64,000 bases of DNA from Engraulis encrasicolus (GCF_034702125.1 NC_085868.1:42612888-42676887), one strand, 5' to 3'; shown: positions 1 to 13,242, counted from the stretch's first letter. Notes: generated by a model from the sequence alone, not told the origin. Translations and numbers: made by a program.

Positions 1-20
1 TTAGGTGTTCTTGTGGGAGG

Positions 21-216
21 TGTGCGCCAATGCAAAAGGACTCTGTGTGCTGCCGTGAGCAGCCCAAAGTTTGCGCCAGGAGAGAAGAGGAGCGGGACAC
101 ATTCGCTGCGTAACAGAACATTCTGGCTTTCAGCCCGTTTGTCTGAACGAGCACGTTCTCCGCACCGCATATTTCCACTACCGGCAAGACTACATGGACG
201 TAGAGGGAACGAGTGA
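21..216 (+). pseudogene. P2X7-like C-terminal domain, upstream exon, frame broken
   Basis: Two adjacent reading frames together look like the intracellular C-terminal domain of P2X purinoceptor 7 (P2RX7_C), a Cys-rich domain found alone or fused in many fish proteins. From 21 one frame gives a Cys-Cys-Arg-Glu motif and runs into TAA at 111. From about 104 another frame gives HSGFQPVCLN and a tract ending in YRQDY, both typical of this domain. The change of frame between about 80 and 105 implies a lost or gained base, so this is either a pseudogene or an assembly error. A donor-like GT at 217 keeps frame with the exon at 359. The family call is from memory of the domain pattern; the frame break is seen directly. 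Confidence 0.5.
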
Positions 217-358
217 GTAGCCTAGTCATATTGTAAAACCATTTGTATGGAATAGTAGGAACCGTATGATTTCATATCAATGATGTAAACTTGTCATGCA
301 GGCCTACATCTAAAACTCATCTGTTTTTTCTCTCTTCTGATCATCTTTCAACTTTTAG

Positions 359-515
359 GTGGAAGAGATACACTGCATATAGACAATTTCTTAGATCTAG
401 CTATGACTACCTGGGAAAACACGCCAAGGTCCCCTTACCTTCCTTTGTGGTGTGGTCCATCCGGATAACTTTTCCCTCTACAGATTACAGGGGGTTCCAG
501 GACAACAGCCCGTGA
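359..515 (+). CDS. P2X7-like C-terminal domain, last exon (partial gene)
   Basis: A pyrimidine-rich tract ends in TTTTAG just before 359. The exon then reads WKRYTAYRQF, a Leu-Gly-Lys-His stretch, and a Pro-Ser/Ile-Arg/Phe-Pro pattern ending in GFQ, before TGA at 513. This is the usual end of the P2RX7_C domain. It continues the domain in the exon ending at 216, so the two are probably one gene or one decayed copy. No full receptor (two membrane segments and an ectodomain) is present in the window, so it is more likely a stand-alone fish domain gene than the ion channel itself. Confidence 0.5.
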
Positions 516-3079
516 TGTTGCTCATGCACAAGTGTTGATAAATAAATGACAATGAATGTCAATACATGTTACCTGTAGCTTCACATGAATTTGTCTTCAT
601 TTTGCAACTCACAACAGCGTACAACAAATAGCCCTAGGGGGCGCCAAATACAACCTCACCAGTAGCGGTTTTAGAAAGTCTGAGGTCCTAGGCAAAGAAC
701 AGTTTCGAGACCCCACGCCCCTTGGCCTAGGTGACACCAAACATACAACTTCAGCAGTGGCGGTTTTAGGAAGTCTGAGGTCCTGGGCAAAGACCACATT
801 TGAGGACCCCACACACACACACATACCACCACCACCACCACCAGCATCACCTAAGATGTAAATGTATTGGATTTATTTTATCTATTACTTTTTGAGAAGA
901 GACAAGTCAACTTCTTAGGAAACAAACAGTTGAACATTTTTCTTTTAGTGTTATTCCAGAGACGAAATCCTGAAATAAAGTGATGAACCATTGGAACAAT
1001 CTTGTACAAATTGTAATAGTCTTGACTGCATCAACCATTCCCATCCTGCTTAGACTTATAATCCCTACCTGCTCCTACAAGCTTACTTTTACAACTCAGT
1101 TATTTGCTTATCAGTTCACTTGATGTCATAATAAATATGAGAGTTACTGTTCAGACAATTTTATAATGTTATGATTTGACATATTTCCTATTGCCATGTT
1201 CTTCCATACTAAATGCATTCACTGAAAATGTCTCAAGCAATGCACATCAAAGTCAAATGCACATTGAATGTTTCAGCATCAGTGGCCTCATGCCATGCTC
1301 AGGCCATCACAGTCATGGTAGGTAGAGGGGTGGAACAGTTAATTGGTCAGGGTACCTCCCTTACAAATTGTCTCCTCCCTCTGTACACCATCTCTGGTGA
1401 ACCTTTGCTCTTCAACATGAGCATAAGGCAGTCCCACCCCCCAAACACCTCCATGACCGAGATGATCTGATCATAGAACGGTGGCCCGCCCTAATCCACA
1501 ACCATAACTGTGGTGCCCAGGGCATGGAATTGGGACACTGCACAGGTTTTATACCCATCATGTGCTTATCACTCTGATATGGATATTGAGTAATCAATTT
1601 CATTGAAGAATGCCACCCTGACTGCAATAGGGATTGAATATATTGTGCTTATCCACAAAAGATAAATCAAACCTTCATTGAAAAGCAATCGATCACCAAT
1701 TTCAGCTTTTAACACAAAAGTAACATAAGAAAAATGCAATATAATATAGAAATGTTTCAAAGTTTCATCATATCACCATTTTATTTTAAGACTCAAATTT
1801 TGTATTAAAACATCAAAAATATGATTACTCAGACAGTGAAGCCTGGAGATTAAATTAAAACACATGGCCATCACTTTTGATTTACTGAAATGTATTAATA
1901 AAAACCCTAAACAGATGTAAACGAACGGCCTCTGCGATATTGTGTGTGTCAATGTCTAAGTCAAGCGGACTAAGACATTCAAAGTGGTGGAACAATTGCA
2001 CACAGGGCGCTAGGGCAAATAGATAGGGCCCACATGCAGCCCGCCAGGGCCCCCACATACAGCCCGTTAGGGCCCCCATTACCTAAAGGAGGGCCCTTGG
2101 ACTAGTTGCAAATGCCCTAATTGTCCTCCTTATAGCTCTGTCCCTAATCATTCATTTGAGCTTTTTCACCATATAACTTGGCAGTTTTGATAGGTACTGT
2201 TTTTTTAACTTCTGAGAGTTGTGATTGACCAATGACTGAGGCAGGAAGACAGAAATGACGGGGATAGGGTATGGAAAAATCTAATTTTGCCCCATAAAAT
2301 TACTTGGGCATTTTTGCTAGCAAACTGAAAACTTACACCTTCACCATGGAAGCTTATCTAGTATTCTTTATCATGTGGTGTTCCAGATGTTGTGCAGTAC
2401 TTCTGGGACAATACAATGAAAGCCCACATGGGTATTGGGGGTGTTGTAGCAACACAGACATGAAATGAGTGGGTAGGATATTCAAAATATCACCTCAAGG
2501 TCTCTCCATCTCAAATGACTAAAGCTAATATTACACACCCTGTAATAACCTTTTTCAGAACCCCAAGGAGAGGATGGAGCAGGTGGTTCCCAACACAGTA
2601 GATCAATGCACTCACAGAAAATATGAAAATAAATGTGTTTATTACATGCAGTTCAGCTCTGTCCAATTTTAAACAAAAGTATGAGTACATTTGTGGTGTA
2701 ATTACAACAGTAGCACATAATACATAACTGTAACACCATGTATGCCATTGTACCTTATGTACAGTGAGACTGTCATTACTAAAAAAAACACTAAAAACCT
2801 AACAAGGACCTGGCCTGGTTCACAACAGATGGTGAGTGTGTAGCTTTGGTGCCCCCTGCTGGAGCAGAGCTACACATACTATCACCGCAAACTCAATCCA
2901 ACCAGTGGAGAATCAGCTGAACATACGACAAGTACATTGGTCTACTTTTTACTCAGATAAGTCACCTGAGTTGGAACCATTTGTATGCATAAGTGTGAAA
3001 AAAAGAGAGAAAAAAGTGTCCTTCCAACACACCCTGTACTGTGGTTTTGGAATTACCGGCATCAAACTTTTGGTAATGT
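516..3079. other. Non-coding interval, no gene seen
   Basis: No supported exon. It contains a local repeated phrase about a 'tctgaggtcct' motif (about 620-800), short CA and CCA runs near 810-842, and fragments near 2000-2100 resembling the GC-rich ends of hAT MITEs found elsewhere in the window. Otherwise AT-rich fish intergenic sequence. Confidence 0.5.
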
Positions 3080-3279
3080 CTATATTGAAGGGTTGTTTGT
3101 GGCGCTAAAGCGTGTTGTGTGTGTGTGTGTACTGACTGCTGCCCTCTTATCCGGCTTTTCACATGATGCACTCAGTGGCTCTGGAACAGGGGATAGGTCT
3201 GGAATGTCAAAGTCATCACAGCTGTAGTCCTCAACTCGACACATGGCCTCCACCATCCGCATCAGCTCTTCAGCATAGC
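3080..3279 (-). CDS. Putative last coding exon of the THAP-domain gene
   Basis: On the minus strand a consensus acceptor (pyrimidines then AACAG) lies at 3280-3281. The exon reads YAEELMRMVEAMCRVEDY followed by an acidic, proline-containing tail, and stops at 3080. It begins in a phase needing one base from the previous exon, while the exon ending at 3640 finishes in phase 0, so an unseen exon probably lies between them, or the model is wrong. The end runs through a TG microsatellite that translates as Thr-His repeats, so the true 3' end may differ. Assignment to this gene rests on strand and order only. Confidence 0.35.
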
Positions 3280-3639
3280 CTGTTGCAGAGGAATATGGGG
3301 ACAAGGTTCAAATTACTCCTACAATAGATATAGCACACTAGTACATCTCAAAAACCTAATCTTATCTGCTATGAACTTTCTATAGTCACTTCAGAAATGG
3401 CCCCAGTCTATCTGAGACATACTACTACTCTTCCTTACCCTGTGATAATGTCTTTTGAAACAAACAAAAGTGCAAGTCCTGAGACATTTACAATCATTGC
3501 TCTGTACATTTTTTGTGCACTGGGAATGTTGCAAGCTGTAGCTAAGTCCTTGATTGAAAGCAGCTTTGGATAAAAGAGTCTACCAAGTATAATGTAATGT
3601 CCTAAAAGTATGTTTCACTGAATATTTCTGTATGATTAC

Positions 3640-3911
3640 CTGCTCTCCATCCCTTTGTATGAAAAGTGACACAGGCTGTTCCCTGCCTTCCAAGACTCTG
3701 TGTGCACAAGAAGAGAACAGTCCCTCGAATCCGGTATGCCTGTTGTGGATGTGATCCATAACTGATGTCCATTTGTCCACCACAAGTTGAACATTGTCAG
3801 GAGGCGTCGAGACCACAGCCCAGTACAGATGGTTTATTATACTTCCCACCCAGGGTTTGACATCCTGGCAACCTCTGGTTTGACCAAGGCTCTGCAACTT
3901 CTTCTTGACAC
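3640..3911 (-). CDS. Internal exon with conserved domain seen in fish THAP-type proteins
   Basis: The exon is bounded by an acceptor (TTTACTCAG at 3912-3920) and a strong donor (GAGCAG then GTAATC at 3639 downwards). It encodes about 90 residues with the pattern KPWVGSIINHLYW, then STP, KWTSVMDHIHNRHTGF and CAHRVLEGRE. I recognise this Trp- and His-rich pattern from fish and cnidarian proteins that carry an N-terminal THAP finger, often transposon-derived. The exon starts with two bases of a split codon and ends in phase 0. It is open throughout. Molecular function of the domain is not known to me. Confidence 0.6.
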
Positions 3912-4411
3912 CTGAGTAAACATGTGTAGATGAATCAATAAATAGTGAATGTAATGTACATCTGGCACACACACACACACACACACCTGGGGCAATGCAG
4001 GGATGAAATAATGTGGGGTGTGTATGTACCAATATATGTGTAGAGACATATAAAATGTAGGCTACACTTCCTTAGAACTGCATAGTCACAGTCCTTGTTG
4101 GTCGCCTCAGACATGCTTGTATGCAAAAGTCACAGTGCTGATCTTTTGTTGAGTTCACATGAATAAATAAGAACATGAATATGAGCACATATAAAATGTG
4201 TGTGTGTATGTGTAAAAGGAAAAATAAAATAATAATTGAAAAAAGGTTTCTTTCCCAACACAAAGAACCTATCTGAGCAAAAAGTAGACCCATGTAGGCC
4301 TACAGTGTACTAAACCCAACCAGTGTAAGGTCTGAGAGTGTGGTGTGTAGTCAAATGTGATCTGTATTAGTAGCCTAACTTAGTTGACCTACACACTTTA
4401 CCAAAACTTAC

Positions 4412-4498
4412 ATCAATTGATGGGACCCCGTCAGCAGTGAAGCCATCTCTTTCCTCTGCAGCAACATAGGCCTACTCAGACTGGCATTCCTGGAGTAT
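4412..4498 (-). pseudogene. Possible intermediate exon with in-frame TAG
   Basis: An acceptor (TTTCAG, 4499-4504) and a near-perfect donor (GAT then GTAAGT at 4411 downwards) frame 87 bases. In the phase expected after the THAP exon it reads ILQECQSE, then TAG at 4472-4474, then AYVAAEERDGFTADG. The protein-like reading with one stop suggests a decayed exon, or this exon is not used. An alternative frame is open but less protein-like. Confidence 0.3.
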
Positions 4499-5081
4499 CT
4501 GAAACATTATATGAATATGATGCCGCGTGAATAGGAGAGAAAAAAGCGCTACTGCAAACCCAAAACAAACATGACAGCAGATTGTTCTTGAACACAGAAA
4601 GAAGTTGCAAATTTACATGACATTACATAACAGCGGTTACTGCATGTTCGTTTGGGTTTCTGACAAGAGTAGGCTATTTGTCAACACGTAGAGTACGTTC
4701 ATGCTCCATTAGTCACGGACACAACGCTGATGGGGGGGCAGTCGCATAGAGTTGCATTGATTGTCTTTTCAGCTGGTAGGCCTACAGTAGACTATTTACC
4801 AGTAGACACATATAATTTTACTGTAACTGTAGGCCTACGGCGGCGAACTGAAATGTAGGAAGGCGACTTGACTTTTTTGCAAACACTCTCTGAGATTAAT
4901 TTAGATGCACGGCTGAAGCACTTTAGTAGCAAGCTTTGTTGAAGTGTTCAGAACTGGCACCAACTTCATACCGTTCACCAAGCAAGTGGTTTACGCGGTG
5001 ATAAAACACAAACCTCTTTGCACTTCCTTTCCCTCGAGTTCATGATTAGAATGCAGTCCAAAATAAGATGGTACAGCCTAC

Positions 5082-5441
5082 CTCCAGCCGCTGCCTTTTC
5101 TCCAGAGCACGAGACCCCCTGCAGCTGGCGTCGGTGCCGCTCGCCCCCCTCGAGCTTGTCCCCCGAGGGAATATGCTCAGCACTGATTTGGGCCGCGAAA
5201 CCCTCTTCAGACGAACATCAATTCCAAGTTGCTCCTTCAGAGCCGGGGTCGAGTCGTAACATTTATCCAGAAAATGTGCAGAACACAGTACAGAGCTTGG
5301 CTTCCACGGTGTTCCTTTGGGATCAGTTCTCGTCCTGCGAGTCCACAGCAAGTTCAATTCAGGGTCTTTTGGAAAGCGATGCAGTGTGAAACCGCTCTCC
5401 CTGGTGTTTGAGCAGTATCCTGCAACGCACCGCTCGGGCAT
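5082..5441 (-). CDS. THAP zinc-finger domain, first coding exon
   Basis: Starts at ATG 5441 with MPERCVAGYC, the classic THAP opening in which Cys5 and Cys10 bind zinc. It continues with the conserved Trp, Pro and Cys-x2-His (CSAHF) and ends the domain with a PKSVLSIF segment, the counterpart of the AVPTIF box. THAP is a C2CH zinc-binding, sequence-specific DNA-binding domain derived from P-element-type transposases. After about 120 residues a consensus donor (CTGGAG then GTAGGC, GT at 5081-5080) ends the exon in phase 0. Downstream exons on the same strand are proposed at 4412-4498, 3640-3911 and 3080-3279. Which fish THAP paralogue this is cannot be told. Confidence 0.8.
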
Positions 5442-5750
5442 GTTGTTAAAAAAATATTCGAGAAAGAACGTACACTCTATCGATTCCTGTCAGGATGGTT
5501 GACAGCACGTGCAGTCAGGTGTAAACAGAGAGGTGTGGCGTGGCGGCATTCCTGAGCATACGTCATTTTATGGAAGGGCCACTGGCATGTGGAATTTAGT
5601 GGCGCGTGTTCAAATTTTGGAAATAACAGGAGAACCAGTAATATTTGTCATATGGATGCATCTCAACTAGAATTTAATAGTTATTTCAGACTGAACTAAA
5701 AAGGGTCGTCTCCACGTGTCATGAGGTCTTTAACCTTGTTGGTTGCATAT

Positions 5751-6740
5751 TTGGTTCCTTAGACATGCTCCTGATGTTCCCCCAACCTTGTTTATTATTG
5801 TGAATGTGTTTTGGTAACGCCCCATTATCTCTCACCATAGTTGAGGTACCCTGATCATGCTACTTGAGCACCTCCCATCCTTCACCATCACTGAAACACC
5901 CTGCGCCTGGCATCAGGTTGGCACACTGCTGTCTTAGAATGGTGATTAAAGGTGCTGAAAACATGCATGATGTCTATTTTTATATATCAGTCTATGCTGT
6001 ACTGTACCATAATGTGAGATTAATATCAGCTGAGCATGTATGAACACGATCTAGTGGGGATTAATACCAAATGTTTTCCTTAATGAAGTTTAAAGATAAT
6101 CATACCATCTACATCAAGTGCACAATGGCGCAAGCAATGTAACATGTGCTGTTACTGACTAGCTCACAAAGCAAGGCACAAGATGTAGCTAACAAATGCC
6201 ATAAGCCAAAAGCGCTATTAGCTTGCTTGCAAAGCAGTTAAACAAGCGCTATGCTGTGCCATGCTGACCAGCCAGCAGGCAGGCAGGCAGGCAAATAACT
6301 AAAGCACTCTGACAGCAGGCTTATATACAGGCTCAAGAGTACCATGTGACCAGATTGATTAGGAGTTTTTCAGGTGCAAGCAATTGAATCATGATATACC
6401 AGCCCTAAGTAATTAGGTTTGGCCAGGCGCTGATGGACAGATTGGTTGTGAAGGGCCTGCTTGTTACCAGCAAAGGTGTAACAAGTTCTCAAGTTATTTC
6501 TTTCACTCACCACATCTTTTGTGTGATGTTGTGTGCACAGCCAAACCTTAGATCAACCCAACCAAGTTGAGTTCAATGAATGAAATGGAATAAAAAATAG
6601 ATTGTGTACATGATTAAATCTGTTACTAATATGTAGACGTATATGATTTAATCGGGTGGACAGTCATCATTGCTTATGCTCTGAACAACACAGTATAAAC
6701 AAAGTTGGGGGAACATCAGGAGCACGTCTAGGGAACCAGA
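5751..6740. repeat. Inverted-repeat element, ~50-bp arms 900 bp apart
   Basis: The arm at 5751-5802 (TTGGTTCCTTAGACATGCTC onward) is matched in reverse complement by 6688-6740 with a handful of mismatches. The interval is non-coding and holds a short GGCA run near 6280. This is the architecture of a non-autonomous DNA transposon or a pair of opposed repeat copies. The following 6.74-7.1 kb is rich in repeated GGGAAC/GAACC phrases and is probably also repeat-derived. Confidence 0.45.
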
Positions 6741-8177
6741 CGTGACCAGACCTATAATGTAACCATCAAGGTTATGGGAACCATATGGGAACGATGAGGG
6801 AACAAACATGAAAAGCAATAAAGGTACGGTGAGAGAACGGCGAGGGAATGGAATGGGAACCACACATATATCGTTCTGGGAACTTAAATTAAACTTTCCT
6901 GGCAACCCAGTGAGAACCAAAACAGAACCAAAAATTACGTATCTGAAACGTATCCAGAACCGAACCGGAACCAATGGCTGCTTGTTTTTTACTGTAACCA
7001 AAGGGAACGTTACTAAGTGGTAAATTTTGGTTTGGTAATAACCCCAACCTTTAGAGAACCAAAAGTCAAACGTTCTCTTTACGTTCTGTGTTACTAGGGT
7101 ATACTGTATGTCTCTTGAAATGCAAAAACGTAGATGGCTCGGCCATGTATTCAGAATGTCCAGTGAAAGAACATCAAAAGTCACCTTGAGATGGACCCTG
7201 ATTGTGAAAGCGAAGAGGGCAAGACCTTTTTCTTTACATTTTCGTCTCTTTGCTAGACTGGTCCAAGACTGTTTTTCTTCCACACAAACAGTTGTGAGTT
7301 GTCATTTTTTGTTCGGTCAAGAGAAAGGCGTGTCAAACATTAGCTCTTTAAGTGTCTTCATTAGAGAGTTGTTGAAGCGTGTCAGTGGGTTATTAGACTC
7401 ATGCACACAAAAAATGCTGCGCGCCATTAGCAATGTGATTCATTCATGAGCTTGGAATTGATTTCATCTCGCTGTCACCGTGCCAGTGAAACAACCAGGC
7501 GAATGTCCTTCACTCAATTAAACATTTTTTTGAGCCAAGTTCACAGGGGGGTGGAGAGAACTGCTATCTGGTGTCTCAGGAGATCTAAAAAGATATATCC
7601 AAGTTCACTGAGCCATCCCTCCATGTCTTTCTCCATCCCTCCCTCTTTCTCTTGGACGTGGGAGGGAGAGAATGAGGATGAGGTGAGAAAGAGTGTGAGA
7701 GAGAGAGAGAGCGAGAGCGAGAGCGAGACAGACTGAGTGAGTATCAGAATCCGCTGCCTTCGACAGTGATGGATGACAATGCACCTTGAGAATCTATCCG
7801 TAGTAATTGTGTTTAAGATTGTGTGGCCCCCATACCTTTAAATTTACTCTGAGATTCAATAAGTAGAGTGTTTCATCCTTTACCAGCAAGATGTTTCACT
7901 GCTGTCACACATGCTTGACAGGAAACAGATGGATTATGGGGTTTTCACGACAAAAGAGGAGGCCCTGGACCATGCTATAGCCGATACTGGATATTGTTGT
8001 GTAGAGCGCAGAATGAAATTGGCAGCTTACTTACACTACAAAAGATGTTCTCAGCCCTTTGAGATTGTTTTGTGTGGGAGTGCACACAATGCTTGAGCTG
8101 GCATGAGCGTGCTCACACGCACATACACGCACACATACACACAAACGCACGCACGCACACAGACACACCGACACACC

Positions 8178-8178
<1 letters not shown>

Positions 8179-8267
<89 letters not shown>
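8179..8267. repeat. (CA)n microsatellite
   Basis: About 45 uninterrupted CA units, preceded by degenerate CA-rich sequence from about 8110. Confidence 0.97.
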
Positions 8268-8271
<4 letters not shown>

Positions 8272-9724
8272 GGCTGCCCTAAAATCAAAGAATTGCAATT
8301 TTATGAAACACACAAAACATTGCAAAACAAAGCACTGTTTTTTTGTAAGATGATGTGCAAAGAAGATATCACATCCTGCCTGAACACAAAGGACCACTCC
8401 TCCATGACTAACATCTATTTCAACTTTTCTTTTATATCTCTATTGTGTCACTTCAAAACACTTCCTGCCCTGTATACTTGCTGTCAGGGAAGCCAACTTG
8501 GGGGGGGGGTGGGGGGGCAGAATTGGGTCCTCATTACATTGTATGTATTAGGTAGGGGGGCCCTTTCAGATAACTTCGTCCTGGGCCCGGCCAAAGCTGT
8601 CAGTGGCCTTGCTTGCTGTAGATCCAGCCAGAAAATGCGTTCTCCGGACTCCAACTGAGCAACACATGCGTTGTCCCTTAATTACCACCTGCTGAAATGC
8701 AAAAAAAAAAACCTGATGTTACCATGCATCACACGTCACAGTAATTTTGGCATTGCTTTGTGTTTGCATGCAGCAGAGCACAGACCAATGTATAATAGCA
8801 GCTATTGTCATGCAACAGATTTCGTGCACTTTGTACAGCAGTACAAGTTAATCTCGGCTGACTAAAAAAAATGAAGTCTCACAGATTATGGTAATGGGGT
8901 TGGTAGTTTCAGAAAAACACAAATCATTCCCGTCCCAACCAGTTTTTGTTCATTTGACCAACGTTTTTTGCTTATTCCGTAGGATATGGGGAAAATACAA
9001 TAGTGAAACACTCCCACACAACAAAACAGTCCATGCCAATTTTGCCAGCAGAATAGAACCATATCTACGTCTTCCCACTAAACGCCAGCCCCTCATTTTA
9101 AGGTCAAACACAGGATTCATGCTGTGCACTGTACAATAAGGTGAAAGTGGTCCACCACTCACCATGTTAAATAGTTTGGTTCAAACATGTTCAACCTGGT
9201 TACCATTTCTGATATGCTGAAGGTAATACAGGTCATCAAAATATTTGCACGATGCCATGACAACCTACAGGATATGCACATTATGACCGGCAAGTAAGTG
9301 AAGCATAGCCTGATTATTATCGACTTCAAAATGGTGATGCGTCACTAGAAGGGCGCTGCCTGGCTAAGTAAAGCATGCCAAGCAACAACCTACGCAAATC
9401 GCCACTGACCTTTCATGTTTGTCTGTAGAGGGAGAGGTGGTGAACTGAGCGTAGTGGATCACTCATTGCAGAAAGGCACACGCTACCGTAACTAATACCT
9501 CCTTGTGATTAGCCTGGCGTATAGCGTGGCCCCTTGCCCGTTCATTTACCCTTTCTCATTGATTGATGATTGTAATTTAAATACCCTCTGGAATCGATAG
9601 GAACATGCACCCATCTGCTTGACCGATGTCACCAGGACGTGAGAGATGAATGGAGCCTGGGTTACATCCTTTGTCTCCTCTTCGTTCTTGTCTCACATGA
9701 ACTGTACATGCACCTATGGCATGT

Positions 9725-9726
<2 letters not shown>

Positions 9727-9793
<67 letters not shown>
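9727..9793. repeat. (GA)n microsatellite
   Basis: About 33 consecutive AG units. Confidence 0.97.
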
Positions 9794-9796
<3 letters not shown>

Positions 9797-11239
9797 AAAA
9801 AAAAGTCTGGACATCATGTACCTTCGGTTAAACTAAGACTATGATGACTAGTTTACTATTTATAAAAAGGAAACAGCTTTGCTTGAGGGGGACTCCTCGG
9901 CTGATCAGTGTTGCTTTTGTGTAAACCCTTGGGGACCACTACACCGCTGTGCTGTGTGCTGCAGTGTTTATTTATTTAACTTGCTGTAGTGGAACTGAAC
10001 TTGGAGTTGGAAGAAGGGAGGACAGAGAGATTACTATGCAGCAGACTACTCTTGCTTTTCTAGATGTGTCATCAGTTTGGAAATCGAACACATTGTGTCA
10101 CCAGTACGGGAAAGGTTCATCTTCACATACAGTGGAGTTGGTTAGTTTCCAAACTACTGCACAGGAAGAGGTTAAATTATCTTTCTTTGTTAATGTCTCT
10201 TAATACAAAGCATTTCAGCTGTACAACCTAAATTGAGTTTTTTTTTTAAAGTTCTACTGCATGCAGCATTTTCAAACATTCCAAACATAAATGATGTGGT
10301 TGGTGCACAGTGCTAGATTGCATTAGTACTCACCAAAACGTATCGTTAATTTCATGGTATTATATATAGCAAATAACCGTCAGAAACTCATATAGAGTCC
10401 AGTTATGATAGCAATTTACTGCACCCCTGGAACGGTGCTCACATCAGCAGCATTTGCCACCCTTTTTTACATCTTCGTAAAATGTTACTGCTGTTTGTGC
10501 TACCTAGGCAAACATCTGGAGGAAATAATCATGACCAGTCCTGGTGTCCTGGCAGAGATAGACAGTGTCAGAGTCTCATGACAAATTGCCTTATATGCCT
10601 AATGGCGATGCAGCTTACTTAGGTGCTGTGTCCATATATCAGGATATTTTCAAATGTGAATATTTTTTTATCCTGTTTAGGTGTAAAACGCAACATTTGG
10701 ATACAAATAAAAACTTCATTGTAACAGGTCAGGTGCGTTTAGCCCCCTAAATGGGATATTTTTTTAAAGCCTGTTTTTTTTATATGTCGATTTAAAACTC
10801 TGTTTATGTGTTAACGGAAGACCAAAACCACTGCGTTTTCAAAAATATCCGTGGAACCATCACCTTAATAACAGGTCAAAACAGGCCTGTCTGTCTCTCT
10901 GAAGTCTGTGTTGTTTCGGTCATGCACTAGACTTGAACTTGAAAAGTTAAGGCCTGTTCCTCAGGGTCAAGAACACAAAATGTGGTGTTAATTCAACTCT
11001 TAGAGAGTACGCTGGACCCAAATACACTCTAGAAGATGTTGAATTGACTGCCTTAGTGTTGAATTAACACTGTATTTATTACTGTGTATGGTGGAAGCAT
11101 AGGTGACAAAGATGCTCTAGGCTGCTCTGGTCTTCAGATGCTGGGGTCATGCAGGGTTCATCCTCTGGCTGCATGGCAGGACAGCATCTTGAGGTGATTA
11201 ATGAGCTTATACCACCATCGAGAAGCAAACATAATTGTC

Positions 11240-11425
11240 TCCGGGGCGCTGTGGCGCAGCGCGCTAAGCCCCCGACATTTGGGCTTACATTGCCCATGGG
11301 GACCCCAGTTCGAGTCCGGCCACGGTCATTTCTCAGCCCTACCCCATCTCTCTCTCACAACTGCTTCCTGTCTCCTATCAAACTGTCCTGTCATAATAAT
11401 GGCCAAAAACCCCCCCAATAAATGC
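11240..11425 (+). mobile_element. tRNA-derived SINE
   Basis: The head resembles a tRNA: an A-box-like TGGCGCAGCGCG at about 11252 and a B-box GTTCGAGTCC at about 11310. It is followed by a body containing TCTCTCTCACAACTGCTTCC and a tail ending in CCCCCCAATAAA. This is the layout of the common fish tRNA SINEs. Pol III would transcribe it from the internal boxes, with LINE-dependent retroposition. Confidence 0.8.
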
Positions 11426-12156
11426 ATTTGAAATTATTGTGTCTGCAAAACATAAGATGGCCACACGGGAGGAGCTGGAGTATTCAGTTACAGCATTTTG
11501 CTAGAAATTAAAATAATAGGTACAATATGGACATTGCGCTGCTAGATGTTTGAATTACATTGATATACTTACTGCTTTTTATCAGCAAAGCGTTGAGTAA
11601 TTACACCGTCAACAACAGCTACTACCTGCTTTGAAATTGAGGTAATTGTGCCTTCATCGTGTGTGTTGAGAATAGCTGTTCACAAAAAATCAATAAAGCT
11701 ATCCCAAGAGCCAATGGAAGGCAAAAATGTATGCGGAAATCCTCCCCATTTGGTAAATCGCAGACTATTGGGATTTTTTTTTGTCAGAGGTGCTGCCTTA
11801 ATGAAACACATGTTGAGCACCTGTAACAATTGCTGTCAATATCTTTCAAAATGCAATCTTTTGATAATGCCCGAGCATAAGCAGGGCATTTGCCCCTGGG
11901 CCCAGGGCCTTCCTGTATTATTGGTGGGGGCCCTACTGTGATCATGGCAAGTTGTTTGAGGGGCCCTATCAGTGTTTTGCCCTGGGGCCCTATGTTCTAT
12001 TGTTCCGACACTGTTGGAAGGCCTATTCCAAAGCAAATGTTCATCATCTCAATTATTCATGTGTTTGCTCAGAAATCCACCCAGATTTACAAACAATTTG
12101 CATTAAATGCCTGCACTAATTTCATCCCTCAAGGTTAGTCCATTTTCCCACTTTAA

Positions 12157-13242
12157 CCCTATCGCGCCGGATGCATCATATATGTCTCATCAAATTCAAA
12201 GCCCTCTCCACGCTGACACAAAAAAAAATCGATCTGAAAAACATCCTGCGTGTCATTTCCAAACGTCCTGCAGTACGCGGAAACCGCCACAAGAGAGCAG
12301 CGGTCGACAACAAGTTGACCACAGCTCGGCGAAAAACAGGAAAATGGGGTAGAAGCGGTTTCCCTGACCAACGCTGAGATTTCGTCAAATTGCATAAGGT
12401 TTGTGTACAAATTTCCGAAATATAACTCTACATCCTTTAATTTGAACACTTGCTTTGTGCAATTAAGCAAGGAAGAGTTTATATTTTTACACCGTGTTGC
12501 AGAGAGATCGTGCTAAAACTGATGAGACATATAAGCACCATCCGGCGGTGGCAGGAAGTCAGCCATCAATGCATTTGCTCCATAGGGAAACTTACAAAGC
12601 ACACCACGACGATCGTTTAACAAAACACACAAGTTGTTTTACTTCAAGACAAAGATATTGCCTTAAGAAACAGGTTTTACTTGCAATTTTGAAAATGTAA
12701 TGCAAAATGTTGAAATTATGATCTCGTAAAAAATGCATTGAAGTGAATGGAGAAATGGTCCAATTGTAGTAATGGACCCATATATTCAAATTACACATCA
12801 AAAATGAATAATGATCTATATTACACTCATAAATAGGTTGTTGAGCATTCGATCAGCTATGTTTTTACATAGATTTTAAAAAATTACCCAACCAGGCTGT
12901 GGGAAATGTAAAATATGGTCCTGCTAAAACAAGGATAGGCTTAAAAAAATGGCAGGATCTCACTAAATATTTAAAGATAATCCTCAAATTAAATTGTCTG
13001 ACAACTTTTTTAAATTAAAAAAAAGTTGTAAATGCATTAAAAGTCATTTTTCAATGGTCATGAAATTGGAATTTTCATTCATTAAAAGCCTGATGCATCA
13101 TATATGATGCATTAAATATCTCAGCGACCTTAACAAAATTTTGAATTTTTTTTTTACATTTCTTATAAGGGACCAATATTGAAGCAAATTCCAAAAAATT
13201 AGAATTTTCTCTCATTGCTTTCATGGTTCAGGTTTCACAGGG
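12157..13242. mobile_element. piggyBac-like non-autonomous element (TTAA-flanked)
   Basis: Flanked on both sides by TTAA (12153-12156 and 13243-13246) with ends CCCT... and ...AGGG, as in piggyBac-superfamily elements. A subterminal GATGCATCATATATG motif occurs near both ends. No transposase ORF is present, so the copy would depend on an enzyme in trans. Confidence 0.65.

Larger units (their letters stand above)
7284..11239. other. Non-coding interval with microsatellites, no gene seen
   Basis: Holds a (CA)n tract at about 8179-8267, a (GA)n tract at about 9727-9793 and a poly-G stretch near 8500-8515. The open frames here are translated microsatellite or short chance frames with no recognisable domain. 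Confidence 0.6.

Noticed and set aside
6648..7283. 211-codon minus-strand frame
   Set aside because: Lies in repeat-like GGGAAC-rich DNA, no domain, no splice or start context.
8031..8397. Frames of Cys-Val or Thr-His repeats
   Set aside because: Translated CA microsatellite.
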